A program made the translations under genes and the position numbers. A DNA stretch of 64,000 nucleotides from Strix aluco (lineage: Eukaryota > Chordata > Aves > Strigiformes > Strigidae). The notes under the pieces are model-generated. The model was not told the DNA's origin and did not search any database. It worked only from the letters and a program-made list of their open reading frames with translations. Positions within the stretch are counted from its first letter, which is position 1; every line of letters begins with the position of its first letter. The stretch lies in the NCBI RefSeq assembly GCF_031877795.1, contig NC_133934.1:45352725-45416724 (forward strand), read 5' to 3'. Positions 25,901 through 38,300 of the stretch are shown piece after piece.

Positions 25901-28900
25901 ATTGCAAGCACAGAAAGAACAGTAGGCTGTGGAGCCAAAATGAGGTGGATTGGTTGAGAGCACGTGTCAGGACGGAAAGAAAAGTCTTCCAGGTTCCTGA
26001 GACAGTCGGCATAGCGCTCTGATAGCCACAAAAACTTCACACAAGGTTGTGGGAGACATGCCCGAACCACAAGAATTTATGATAATCAGATAAGCAACCA
26101 CTTTACTAAAACTTGTTCTTTTTCTTATATTGAGGTCATTATAGGGAAGCCACACTCAATTTTACAGAGCATATTACTCTCTCCAAATGTGACTCCCTAC
26201 AGACTCCAATACAATGATTTCAGCTACACAGACATTGAAATTTCTGAGCTATTTATACATACCAGAATTAATCACATTTATAGATGCAGCTTGGATGCAG
26301 TTGGTTTGGCAGCTAACCAAATTATGCTTATATTGGTATAATTTAAAATATTGGACTGAAATCATAACTAGAAAGGGAATGTAATAGACCCTAATAAAAG
26401 AGTTGATAAATTAATTGTACAAACTCTTAGAATATCTGGACATGAACCAGTCTGTCCAGCAGTGAAGGGATTTGGATTGCTATTGATGAAATTGGCTGTG
26501 GGCAGCTCAATCATGAGAAAATTATATTGGCTATATTTGGAAGAATAAAGTAAAAGAAGAACATGGGACTATAAGACAAAGTTGTGTATTTTTCCATATT
26601 TAAAAATTTATTTTTGGCGAAAGTCTTTTATCCTTAGAAGTCATATTGTTTCTTTTCATCTGATTATAAACTGCCCAGCCCTTTATACAAAGAAAGAACT
26701 AAGGAATTTGTGTAATTTAACTCTGTACAATAATTTGAAGCTTTGAAATGAGTAAAACATTCTGTACTGTAGCTATTTTAATCTTGTTTCAGAACAAGAT
26801 CTCTCAGCTGTGCAAGCTACAATGTTGATTCATCTGGGTGGAATGAAATATGACTAGCAATAGTGATACAGAAAATTCTGTTGATCTGATTTCCTCTCCC
26901 TCCCACTGCTCCTGACCATGAATATCTTAACCTCCAATAGTTCAGTTGATGACTGAAAAAAAAGGCTCTGAGATAGGAGCAGTAGTTTCAGAACAGTTGC
27001 AAATTTAAGCCCATAGTTTCCTCTTAAAATCGGACTAAATATAAGGAACAAAATGAATGTATAATGGTATGGGGGAACCACAGTCACCACCACCAGATGA
27101 ATACCCCGCTTACCGTATGAGCACCCAAGCATCCATGGACAAATTCTTCACTACAAATTGGCATACAGGCATATTAATACGGATGTGTCATCAAGGATTG
27201 TCTAATACAAGAAAAGCACTGATAACTGTCATTTTTTCCTGACCTTGTTTAGTAAGAGATGTAGTAAGTCAGTCTCTTCCTATTCTATTTCTATGCAATG
27301 AGTGGTGTCGACATGCAGCTTAAGGCTACTTCCCACAACAGCAAAAAATTGGTTTTCTGAAGGGATTTTTTTGAGTCTGCAAATGGAACCAACCACTCAA
27401 AGAAAGTTTTAAAGTGATTTGTTCAATTCCCTGGAGTAATTATTCTCAGATGTTAGAGAGACAATTCAGATGTCAGCATTCTAACTTTGCAGGTCATTTC
27501 AGAAGACACATTCAGCTCATGTCTTTCTTACCTATTTTTATAGGTCAAAATTAAAGCAATTTTCTTTCCCTCATGAATCTAAAAAGTGAATTATTGTGAG
27601 GAGTGATGTGGAGTGCCATCCTTCTGCTCCAGGTCACTTGGAGCAAGTCTACACTAGAAACTTGAAGCAGCGTAAAGGCACATAGGGATGTGAATTTTTG
27701 ATATCACTATGCTGGCAAAAAGCCCTACTGTAATTGAAGTTTTATGTGTTTAAAATGCTTTTCCCAGTAACATTATTCCAGTACTCATCAAATCCATACA
27801 TTTGCTCTCTTTCTTCTCTGTCTCTAGAGGGGAAGCGCTGGTGCAGACCTGAGCTGAAGAGCTGAGCAGCTGTATAACTGTACCCACATCATATGAAGGA
27901 GTAGCAAAGGCTGTTCTGACCAGGACTAATGAAAAGGGTAAATCAACACTAATGGAATTCCCGTCACCTCTTGGCTCAAAACAGCGAAGAGAGTCATCAG
28001 GAGAGGAAATGATCTTCTGAAGGCTTTTTCTGACCCCACCGCAGGATATTAGATAAGAAGAAAAAAAGCATTTTTGTCAATCCATTCAAGACTACACCTC
28101 TGAATGTGTAAACAGATTTCCCAGAAGTTTTATCACCTGATGGTACCTGGAGACCACATTTAGAGCTGTGAGGTGCAATTTCTCGCTACAAACTGTCTGC
28201 AGCTTCAGTTAGTAATGCTACAGCTGGGGGAAAGGTAAATTGCACAGTAGTAAGCATGGGAAGAGGATATGGCAATTGAAACCATCAGGACGCCCGACAA
28301 CTCACTTTCAGATTCTATTTTTATACACCTGTAAAACAGTATTTCCAGGGTGATCTTTTTCTTGCTTATTATTTTATATTAAAAGTAATTCTCAACTGAC
28401 ACAAGAATCTCAAGGAAGATCTAAGTAATGATTATACTTACAAAACACTGAAATTGGTTACACACAAAATACTGTCAAACTACCTAAATAAACCAACCTG
28501 AAATTTAAGAAAAAAATGTTTGCAGAAGTGTATTTTTCAAATTTACTGTGTTCCTTCTATTAATTAAAGTGCACTGGTTTTATACTACCTATAATCTGAT
28601 ATCACAGTGTATGGTCACTAGAATATGAAAGCATAAAATGTGTAAACGATAAATGTCACAATAGTATTTGTTTTCATATTTCAAATATATTAGGAAACAT
28701 GACTTCCTTTCTTATTCATGCTTTTTCCTCTGAAGACATAAAAAGCAGCCTACAGAAATCTCCAAGCGATTTTCCACCTTCAAGTTCAGAAGACATATCA
28801 GGATGAAACTGTTTTTCAACAGATTCCTCTACTGTATCCAAAGAAATTCAATAATACATTGTAATAATAGTTTGAATGGTGTCATTTTAGATTTAAAAGT

Positions 28901-29034
28901 ATGATGGGAGCAATTACACACACCTGTCTTAGCAGCAGGCATAGAAAAAAGAAACGTAGAAAACAACACCTCTGGAGAGCTTCATCAAAGAAATTGCAGG
29001 CAGAAACCAGGCCTACAATCACTTTTAGCCCTGA
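22901..29034. other. Intergenic AT-rich sequence, no gene seen
   Basis: About 6 kb without supported genes. Short A runs occur, for example near 24,214-24,231. No LTR, CR1 or splice-consistent coding exon is visible. Confidence 0.55.
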
Positions 29035-29165
29035 CTAGGCAGACGATGTTGGATTCCAGTCCCAGCAGTGACATTCCTTAACTGCTCAGACCTTGAAAGC
29101 AAGTATTAGAACCACTGTGATTCAAGTGTTCATCTGTGAAACGACTCTTTTCCTAGAACATCCTC
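29035..29165 (+). mobile_element. MIR-like ancient SINE relic
   Basis: The order of motifs resembles the core and 3' part of a MIR SINE: GGATTCCAGTCCCAGCAG, then CCTTAACTGCTCAGACCTTG, then AAGCAAGTATTAGAACC, then a CATCTGTGAAA segment. In MIR these correspond to the AATCCCGGCTCTGCCAC, GTGACCTTGGGCAAGT and CTCATCTGTAAAATG landmarks. The match is by eye and diverged. MIR relics are known in amniote genomes, including birds. Confidence 0.45.
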
Positions 29166-31308
29166 GTGCTTGTGCTACTACTTTGCCAATTACTTAAAAA
29201 TGCCCCTGCTGAATGGATGATGATGTTTACTATGCATCATGACCTTCACTATCCTCATTCTAAGAGAAATGCTATCTTATAGGTTAAAGGCTAAGCTGCA
29301 GTGTTCACATGAAATAAAGTAACTTCTCATTTGAAAGATGCTGCTAGTTCTGCACAAACACAGAGGAAACTGTCAAAACACAATCTAGGTGCCAGAGTAC
29401 AGCTACAAAACACTTACTAAATTGCTTTAAAAAGCAGGAAAGTCATGATTCATCAGACAATTGAAGAGTTTTATTTACATAAGTGCAAGGTAGAGACCTG
29501 AATATGCTTTTACATTTATAAGAGGTTTATGTTCAGCAAATAAAATTAATTTTCATTTCCTCATCATTCAACTCATTCAGTCCTACATTATGACATCAAT
29601 TATTTTACCTTTTCTTAGGAAAGGATTTTGCTGATATAAGGGCTTTGTCTGGTTTGGGGAAATTATTCCCCCCCCCAGTCACACTGATCAACTTTCTCAC
29701 ACAAACTCACAGATCTCGTATTATGGTCCATTTCAGGTACATCTCAAGTCCCAGTTCTGAAAGAGAAGCAAAGAAATTAAAAACCCCTCGAACTAATAAT
29801 AAACTTTCTTTGCTTAGTTTTAAAATGAATCTTAGCTTTGCAAAATCTATTTTTGCAGGACTGGGTTTTAGTAGGATTCTGTCTCTCCTTACTCTTTAAT
29901 TGGATATATATCTCATTTCAATCACTTTGTTAGGGATGAAACCATATTTGCCAGTGAGATTCAATATAAGCCATTTTTATGACTGTTCAATATTTAATCT
30001 CCGTGCAATTGACATCTAATTGTTGTTGATATTTAATTGCATCAATTTCTAAAGATCCCTTTTGTTAAAGAGCTTGCAGTACAGGGCACACAGCCCATGT
30101 ACCCTCACTTCAGGATCCCAGGGTTGTCATTGAAGAGGAGATGATTCCTAACCCAGGTGTTCCGACTAACTGTGTGGAGAGAGAATTTACTTCTGCTGTT
30201 TACACATACAGCCTATATAGGCTCCTCGCTTCAGGCAGTGCAAAAAATACCAAATGCCCATAATGTGACTATTCTGCTTGACCTATACATAGTTTTAGAC
30301 AAATTTAAATAAAAATATTGATGAATTATGTTATATCCACATTTGCATATGTTTAATTTTCCTACTAAATAAATTCTGCTGGTTGCATCTGCTGTGTCAT
30401 GTTGCAAATGAAGAGCAGAACTACCAGAGAAAGACGTCTGCCTGCCAGACACTGCCTTCAGCCTGTGTGGGGTACCGGTGAAGCACTCGTGTGACGGTTT
30501 TTCAACATAGCCTGGATATTTGGGAGAACGAAACGTTTTGGGTGCCTTTGAGCTGTAGGCACACAGTCCTCTCAGAGATGGAGGGGAAGTTTATTACATG
30601 GAAAACCTACCATTCTCTGCTCTCGTCAGATGTTCAAGTCCCAGTCTTCTTTGGCACTCTCAGCATTATCACACATAACTTTTTCATGTATTTATTTATG
30701 CGGTTCCTCCTCAGACCTATATTGCACTCTGCCCCTCACCCCGTTGCCTGGGAGCGAAGACAGCCTTAGCTCTTGGTTTGAAAGCCCGTCCAAAGGACAG
30801 CGTGATGGAGCTCTGTGGTGGTCAGGAACACACGGTGTTGGCACAGGAGCACTGCTGTCAGGTTGCAGTTTGGAGTCCAGGTTAAGGGGGCTTGTTTGTA
30901 GGCTCACAGTCAGAGTGACTGCCTAATGTTGATTGTCTTTTGCACATCTTTTGGGCTTTCCCATGGATAAATTGTGTTTAAGAGAAGACCTGGTTTTTTT
31001 CTCCTAAGTTATTGTTATGGGAAAGAGCTTTAAGTCGCCAAACACAGAGGTTGGGGAAGGGCAGGGGAGTTCCTCTGTACTCTCCTACAGGAGAGGACAC
31101 TGTATGCCAGGAGAAAAGACTAAGACACCAACACGCTCCCCCACAGAGTTGTATGAGGCATTGGACAGACACCGAAAGACCCTCAGGCTCTGGAACAGTG
31201 GGTATTTATGGTGAACCTAGAACGTACATGGACATTTATGTTGCGGTGAGTGGTCTGGTGATCTAAAGGATGTGGTTAGGTTTTGCAGAGCTAGGTGTTA
31301 TTGTAGGG
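29166..31308. other. Upstream flank of NAF1, no gene seen
   Basis: Mixed sequence, a little richer in GC from about 30,400 to 31,250 but without a recognisable coding exon. Short frames of up to about 98 codons occur near 30,490-30,930 and resemble no known protein. Distal regulatory elements of NAF1 could lie here, but none can be identified from sequence alone. Confidence 0.5.
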
Positions 31309-31342
31309 TTACTATAGTAGCGTTAGGTATTACTATAGTAAT
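31309..31342. repeat. Paired palindromes upstream of NAF1
   Basis: ATTACTATAGTAAT at 31,329-31,342 is a perfect 14-bp palindrome. A near copy, TTACTATAGTAG, lies 20 bp upstream at 31,309-31,320. The pair forms a short direct repeat of an inverted repeat about 630 bp before the NAF1 start codon. Function unknown. Confidence 0.8.
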
Positions 31343-31649
31343 TCGATATTATACAGCTTAACTGGTTTTTTTTTGTTTTAACTACACAAATCTTCTGTGT
31401 GTTGTCAGCACACTCATAAAATACCAAAACCAATCCATCCCAGTCAGCCCCAGCAAGAGTAGCAATGACCTCTAGCTTTGCCTTTCAGGCAAGCCTCATA
31501 AAAGCAAGTCTTTGGTGTCCAACTTAAATTAACCACAAAATTTACTTAGCATTAAGACTTAAGCAAAGAAGACTTTAAAAATTATGACAAAATTCATTAC
31601 TGTTACCTTCCACGAGTTTTTAACAACAACGGCTTCTATTAACAAAGGG

Positions 31650-32360
31650 CTCAGACCAATCAAATGTTAAACAGGCAATTACCACCCCCACGCCCTCAGG
31701 CAGCTCCCTCGCCCCCCACCGCCCGCCCTCAGGAGCCCGCCAGCGGCCGCGGCGCCGCGCGCCGTCTCCCCGCCAGCGGCCGCCGCTCCTCGCGCCGCGT
31801 GACGGGAGGCCCCGCCCCTCCCGCGGCGCGCTCAGCACCCCACGCACGCGCCCCGCCCGAGCCCAGGCACCGCGGCGCCTGGGGCGCGGGTGCTTGGGGG
31901 CCGGAAGTAGCGTGTATCTGGGGGCGGGGCGCGTGGGGCGGCCGGGGCGCGGGGCGCGTGGCGCTGGTGCCGAGATGGAAGCGCAGCTGGCGGTGGTGGC
32001 GCAGCTGCAGAGCCTGGCGTTTGAGCCCGGCACCGCCGGACCGCCGCCGCCGCTGACGGGCGGGGAGCGGACGGCGAGCACGGGGGGCGCGCCGAGCCCT
32101 CCGAGCTCCCGGGAGGGCGCTGAGGAAGAGAAGGCCCCGCCGCTCCCCGCCGAGGGAGCGCGCAGCTCGCCGCCGCCCCCGAGTCCCAGCCGGCCTCCTG
32201 CCGCCGCCCCCTCGTCGGACTCGGACAGGTGGGTCTAAACCGGGGCTGGGCCGCGGGGCGGGAGGGGCGCGTCGCTCTCCGCGGGTCGCTCTTTCCCCTT
32301 TGAAGCCTCTTACCCGGCGACGCGTGTGGCCCCGCGGCTCAGCGCTCTGCGAGCGAGGTG
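31650..32360 (+). promoter_or_regulatory. NAF1: CpG-island promoter of NAF1
   Basis: This dense CpG block stands out from AT-rich surroundings. It contains a CCAAT box followed by CA (31,656-31,660), Sp1-type GC boxes (CCCCGCCCC at 31,810-31,818 and GGGGGCGGGGC at 31,920-31,930) and an ETS-family site CCGGAAGT (31,901-31,908). The NAF1 start codon lies inside the island at 31,975. No TATA box is seen near the start, as expected for a housekeeping CpG-island promoter. The exact transcription start is not determinable here. The ETS and second GC box lie 45-75 bp before the ATG, so transcription may begin very close to it. Confidence 0.85.
31975..32228 (+). CDS. NAF1: NAF1 coding exon 1
   Basis: The exon encodes residues 1-84 plus two bases, rich in Pro, Ser, Ala and Glu and with no folded domain apparent. 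I chose ATG 31,975 because it has G at -3 and G at +4 and because [16 protein letters not shown] resembles the start of other NAF1 proteins. An in-frame ATG at 31,894 would add 27 Gly/Arg-rich residues, but it lies upstream of the ETS/GC-box cluster and is less likely. The donor is CAG|GTGGGT. Extremely GC-rich, so short-read assemblies may lose it. Confidence 0.9.
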
Positions 32361-35300
32361 CCCGAGTCAGCCCTCTAATCCCCGCCCTACTGTTTCGGCT
32401 TCTGTAGCTTTCTCTTTCTCATTAAAGGTGACACTTATATTTCACTAGGAGTTTTATTGTTGAATTAATAAGCCTCCGAAACGGGGACTGTAAGGGTACA
32501 GAATTTAGCGAAAACATGAGTTTGGTGCTGGTGGTCTGTAGAACGTCATGATTGGTTGGTCCACCATGACCGTTTGAATGTCTTGTTTGACGTGGTCGTC
32601 ACAGGGTGCTCCTACATCACTTGTGACAGTGTTATTGCTGAAAAAAACAGTATGTAGGATTCAAGGTAAAGAGTCTGCAAATCTTAACTCTGATGTTGTC
32701 TCACTGGAAAAGCTCATTCTCAACCTGTATACTTTTGTAAAAGGTTCCATCTTCTACTTGCATGTGTGCTTTGGTGTTCAGTGTAGTTGGTGAAAGGCAG
32801 CTTTGGTTAGATGTGGGCTCTGTTTCAGTCGGCAGCCTGCACACTTTCTCAGTTAGTGAGGTTTGTGTTTTCTTTTTCGGCCATTGCAGCAAGATGGGTA
32901 TGTGCTCCTCTTGACTAGTGGAGGGTGAAATTAAGTCTAAGGGTCTCTTCTTCAAAAGAAGATACAGGGCTTCTTTAGTAGTTAATGGATTAAAGTTTGA
33001 CTATGGAAATACTCTGTTTGCTTAGTTCAGAGTTTTCCTAGAACATCATGAAGTGATGGATAGTGAAATTCCTGACCTATGGCAGGGGTTTCACCTGTAG
33101 TCTTTCTTGCTTCCAAAATCTGTTGCACTGATATTCATATATCAAAGAAGAAATTTTGATAGCTTTAATTTACTTAGCTGCCCATGTGTATCTCAAAAAA
33201 AAAAAAAAAAAAAAAGAGTTTAACTCCTTCCACTGATTGGTCTCTGGTAGTCTGGCTGATTTTTGTATTTCTGCTACGTTGATTTTGTTCTAAGAAGTCC
33301 GTATTTGGCTTTTTCAAAAGGTTTATTTGGAAAGGTGGTCTTATTTGTCAGCATTTGTTGGAAAAAAAAAATGCAACAGCAGATAATTTGCCTGTGAAGG
33401 AGATAATGTAATACCAAAGAATCTAGAAGAGAGCATTTTTTGTTTTTTATTTATCACTTTGTTTCCAAATGCTTCTTTGTTAACGGCCAGATCAGATAAG
33501 AAGGGATAGATGCAATTTTACAAAAGTTTGCTTGCTTTGTGTATTTTTGTGTACAGTTTGTAATGTGTTTTTTCACTCACCAAGATCAGTTACTCCACAT
33601 GTTTGTTTCTTCCACCAACTCTTGCAGAACTTAGACTTTTGCTAAAAGGAACATGTTGGTGTGAAGAAGGACTGGTTTCTTACTGTGCTCTTTACTTGAA
33701 ATAATGAGTCTAAGGCAATAAACATCTCTTATGCATGTGCCAGTGAGAAATATTAAATTACTAATCCATGTGAATACATACTAAGGGAATTCAGACAGGC
33801 CATGAATTATGAAACTAATCCCTTTTCTCTGCAAAAATTAGAATTTTTTTTTTTTTACCCTCATAGTGTGTGATGCATTGCTTGGAATAAGTATTTACTT
33901 TCACTTCGCTTTATGCTAATGTTGGGATTGTACAAGAAGAGTGACTGTGAGCTGTAGAAGGTAGTTTGATGTATTATCTTTGAAATTTTTTTTTTGTGCT
34001 CAGTTACATTAAGTGATGTTCAAAACTGGGAATTTAAGTGGTGCATAAAATGGAAATATGTTGATAGTGCATAGACATGGTCCTAATTTGGCTGTGTTTA
34101 TCTAGGCACTATACTGAAGTGATCCTCCCATGACTAATGTCTCATTTCACTTGCAAACCAATGAAGTGTAGGCCCCAAACCGTGACTATAACTGTGTATG
34201 TCTCACAGAGGGAGTTATGCTGGTGCTGGAGTTTAACGTGGGGTGGCTAGTGGGAGAAGCTGGACTAGGTGAACTTAGAGGTGATTGCTGTCATGCCACA
34301 TGAACCATTCAACAATGAAACAGTGGGAACCGAAGTGAGCCACTGTAGTTGTTAGCATTTGCTCTGAACTGCCGAAGCTACTACTCTTCTGAGATTTTTT
34401 TTTTTTTTTTTTTATGATCTTGTTCAGTGGTTGTATGTTCAGGAAAGATTGCTGCTCTTCTGTATACAAATATATACATTTAAGAAAAACATATCTGGTA
34501 ACCAGAGGTATTTGAGCAATGTATAATGTAGCCACTCTTTTTATCGGTAATGTAGAAGTCAATAATTCCCATGTTTGTTTTATTCAGTGATACAGATTCA
34601 GATAGTTCATCAACTACATCTTCTTCTTCACGTTCTCCTTCAACTGTATCTGATGAAGACGATCATCCAAATGAGAAGGATAACAGAACTTACTGTGTTA
34701 AAACAAAAGATGAGTTGCCTATTGATGTAAGTACAATGTGTTATCTTTTAAACCTTCTGGTAACACAACTTAAAATATTTTAACTTAATGTATTTTTAAG
34801 TCATTGCAATACCTAGTGATTGAATGTGTTTTTACGGTAGTTCAGGTATAACACAGATAATAACTAGAAATGTCTTATTTTTCAGTATATTAAGGCCACT
34901 CTGAAGTGAGGTTCACAGCTCATTTTAGGTTCACATTTGTGAAAAATCACAGTTGTAATTAATGAAAATAAATTTCTGGATAAAATTCTGGATATTTTAG
35001 TACCTTTGTTGTTTGTATATTGCAGGCATTCATCATTCTTTCTCTGTGACAGACTTGAAGGTCTGATATGTCTTACAGATATATTTCAGATATGTTTAGC
35101 TTTGAGGTAAAAATTTCAGATGTTGTATTAAGCCTCCCAGAGGTTCATACTGAATTGCCTCTACTCACTTAAGCAAAATTATTAGAGTGGTCATAGAAAT
35201 GGTTTGTATTTGTTTTATTCTGCAATTTTTGTTATAGCACTGGTTTACGTATTGCAGATCAGAACCTTAATTTGCATCATGATTCTGTCTTTTGGATTTG

Positions 35301-38300
35301 GTTCTCATAAATACCATATTCATTAAGTATTGCTGCCATTATTCCTCATTATCTCAAAATTAAGAAGTTTAAAGGAATGAGTTTTAGTAATAGTCTGCTA
35401 ACAGATGATTAGCTATGCATCATTTGTAATAGCTTACAAATAAAAGGATAATATAACAATGTCATGTCGATTTACATTAACAGTATACTGAATCATAGAG
35501 TCATGGTTTGAGTTGGAAGGGACCTTAAAGATCATCTAGTTCCAATCCCCCTGTCAAGGGCAGGGACACCTTCCACTAGACCAGGTTGCTCAAAGCCCCA
35601 TCCAACCTGGCCTAGAAACTTCCAGAGAGGGGGCATCCACAACCTCTCTGAGCAATCTGTTCCAGTGTCTCACCACCCTCACAGTAAAGAATTTCTTCCT
35701 TATATCTAATCTAAATCTACCCTTTTGGTTTAAAACCCTTACCCCTCATCCTATCCGTACACTCCCTGGTAAAGAGTCCCTCCCCATCTTTCCTGTAGGC
35801 CCCCTTTAAGTACTGGAAGGCCACTATAAGGTCTCCCCAGAGCCTTCTCTTCTCCAGGCTGAATGACCCCAACTCTCTCAGCCTGTCCTCATAGGGGAGG
35901 TGCTTCAGTCCCCTGATCATCTTCGTGGCCTGCTCTGGACCTGCTCGAGCAGGTCCATGTCCTTCTTATGTTGTGGGCCCCAGAGCTGGACACAGCACTG
36001 CAGGTGGGGTCTCACAAGAGCAGAGTAGAGGGGGAGAATCACCTCCCTCCACCTGATGCCCACACTTCTCTTGATGCCCAGGATATGGTTGCCTTTGTGG
36101 TCTGTGAGCACACATTGCTGGGCCATAGTCAGTTTTCCATCCACTAACACCCCCAAGTCCTTCTCTGCAGGGCTGCTCTCAATCCACTCATCACCCAGCC
36201 TGTATTTGTGCTTGGGATTGCCCCGACCCCTGTGCAGGACCTTGCACTTGACCTGGTTGAACTTCATGAGATTTTCATGGGCCCACCTCTGAAGCCTGTT
36301 CAGGTCCCTCTGCATGGCACATCCCTTCCCTCCAGTGTGTTGACCACATCACACAGCTTGGTGTCATCGGCAACCTTGCAGAGGCTGCACTCAATCCCGC
36401 TGTCCATGTCACCAACAAAGATGTTAAACAGCGCTGGTCCCAACACGGACCCCTGAGGAACGCCACCTGTCACTGCTCTACACTTGGACATCAAACCATT
36501 GACCACAACTCTTTGACTGCAAACACCCAGCCAATTCCTTATCCACCAAGTTGTCTATTCATTCAATCCATGTCTGTCCAATTTAGTGACAAGGATGTCA
36601 TGCAGGACAGTGTCAAATGCTTTGCACAAATCCACGTAGATTATGTCAGCTGCTCTTCCCTTATCCACCAATGCTATAACCCTATTGTAGAAGGCCATCA
36701 AATTTGTCAGACATGATTTGCCCTCAGTGAAGCCATGTTGGCTGTAACCAGTCACCTCCTTATTTCCCATGTGCCCTAGCATGGTTTCCCAGAGGATCTG
36801 CTCCATGATCTTGCTGGGCACAGAGACGAGACTGACTGGCCTGTAGTTCCCTGGGTCTTCTTTTTTCCCCTTTTTAAAAAATGGGGGTTATGTTTCCCCT
36901 TTTCCAGTCAGCAGGAACTTCACCGGACTGCTACAACTCATCAAATACAATGGATAGTGGCTTAGCCACTTCATCTGCCACTTCCCTTGGGACCTGTGCA
37001 TATATCTCATCAGGTCGCATGGACTTGCTGAGGAGAGGGGATCCAAAGAGGATGGAAGTGAGGGACCCTTCTGAAAGTGTCAAAAAACCAGCAGCAAAAC
37101 CTCAAGCCCAGAAGGCAGAAGCCCAGGGAAGTGGGAGTGCCTCAAGCCACCTACCCCCGAGCGGGAAGAGTGAGCTGCGAACGAGGGCAGCGGGGACTCA
37201 GAGTGGGAGGAGACTGGAGTGACGACGCCCAACGCCATCACGTACAAGAGCAGCCCCCAGGGAGCGTGGTGAACAGGACGGGCAAACAGGGTGTGGTGCG
37301 TCAGAAGGGTGTGGTGTGTCAGTTTGCACAGCAGTTTGCGCAGGCAGTGTGAGCGGACAGGGCGCAGTCCATCTCCTGAGTCTAGAATTTATCAGAGCTA
37401 GTTGTCTTCTTATCGTCCTCCACAAGTGGACTGAACCATGGTCTCCACTCGCGTCAAAACCACCACCAGAAAGAATGTGGCGACCCAGATGGAGCTGCCA
37501 TGCAAACATGCAGCAGTCCAGGTCCCAGGCTGCAGGGAGTGCCTGAGCCAGTCCACCCTGCCGAAGGGCAGCAATGACAACACCTGTGTGCGCTGTGATC
37601 AGCTGGATGACCTGCTCAGCCTGGTGGCGGAACTCAAAGAGGAGGTCACAAGATTAAGAAGTATTAGGGAGTGCAAAAGGGAAATTGATTGGTGGAGTAG
37701 CACCCCTGAAGCAACAGGAGCAAATGGAGGCTCCAGAAGAGGCAGGCAATCCCTCATTCTCTTGCTACCAGGCAGAAGGAGGGGACCTAAGAGATGGGGG
37801 AGGCTGGAAACAGGTCCCTGCTCAGGGAGGCAGGAAAATCCCCTCCCAACCTACCTTACCTTCCTTGGTGTCCCTTCACAACAGGTACGGGGCCCTGGAA
37901 ATTTTGAATGAAGCAGAGAAGGATGAAGAAAATGAGTGAAACAAGGAGGAAGATGGAGGTCCACCAAGGCTGGGTCACTCTAGACCAGGTATTAAAACCA
38001 GTTCTAAAAAGAACCCCAGAAGAGTCATTGTAGTGGGTGACTCCATTCTGAGGGGTGTCGAAGGCCCAATATGCAGACTGGACCTGCTTCATAGGGAAGT
38101 CTGCTGCCTCCCTGGGGCCTGGGTAAAGGACCTCACGGCAAAACTCCCCACTCTAGTGAGACCTAAGGACTACTACCCTCTCTTGGTTTTTCAGGTAGGT
38201 AGTGGCGATATTATCAGGAGGAGTCCTAAATCAATGAAGAAAGATTTCAGAGCCTTGGGTAAACTGGTTAAGGGGTCAGTGGCACAAATAGTGTTCTCCT

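Noticed and set aside
27781..28200. Possible exon after a pyrimidine-rich stretch ending TCTAG
   Set aside because: No open frame of useful length follows and no donor-acceptor chain could be built with any neighbour.
31620..32081. 153-codon minus frame across the CpG island
   Set aside because: It is antisense to the promoter and NAF1 exon 1. Arg/Pro/Gly-rich composition follows from GC content. A divergent non-coding transcript is possible but not shown.
34205..34325. Possible old CR1 tail (GCTGGACTAGGTGA-like phrase)
   Set aside because: Only one short phrase is similar and the terminal octamers are absent, so chance cannot be excluded.
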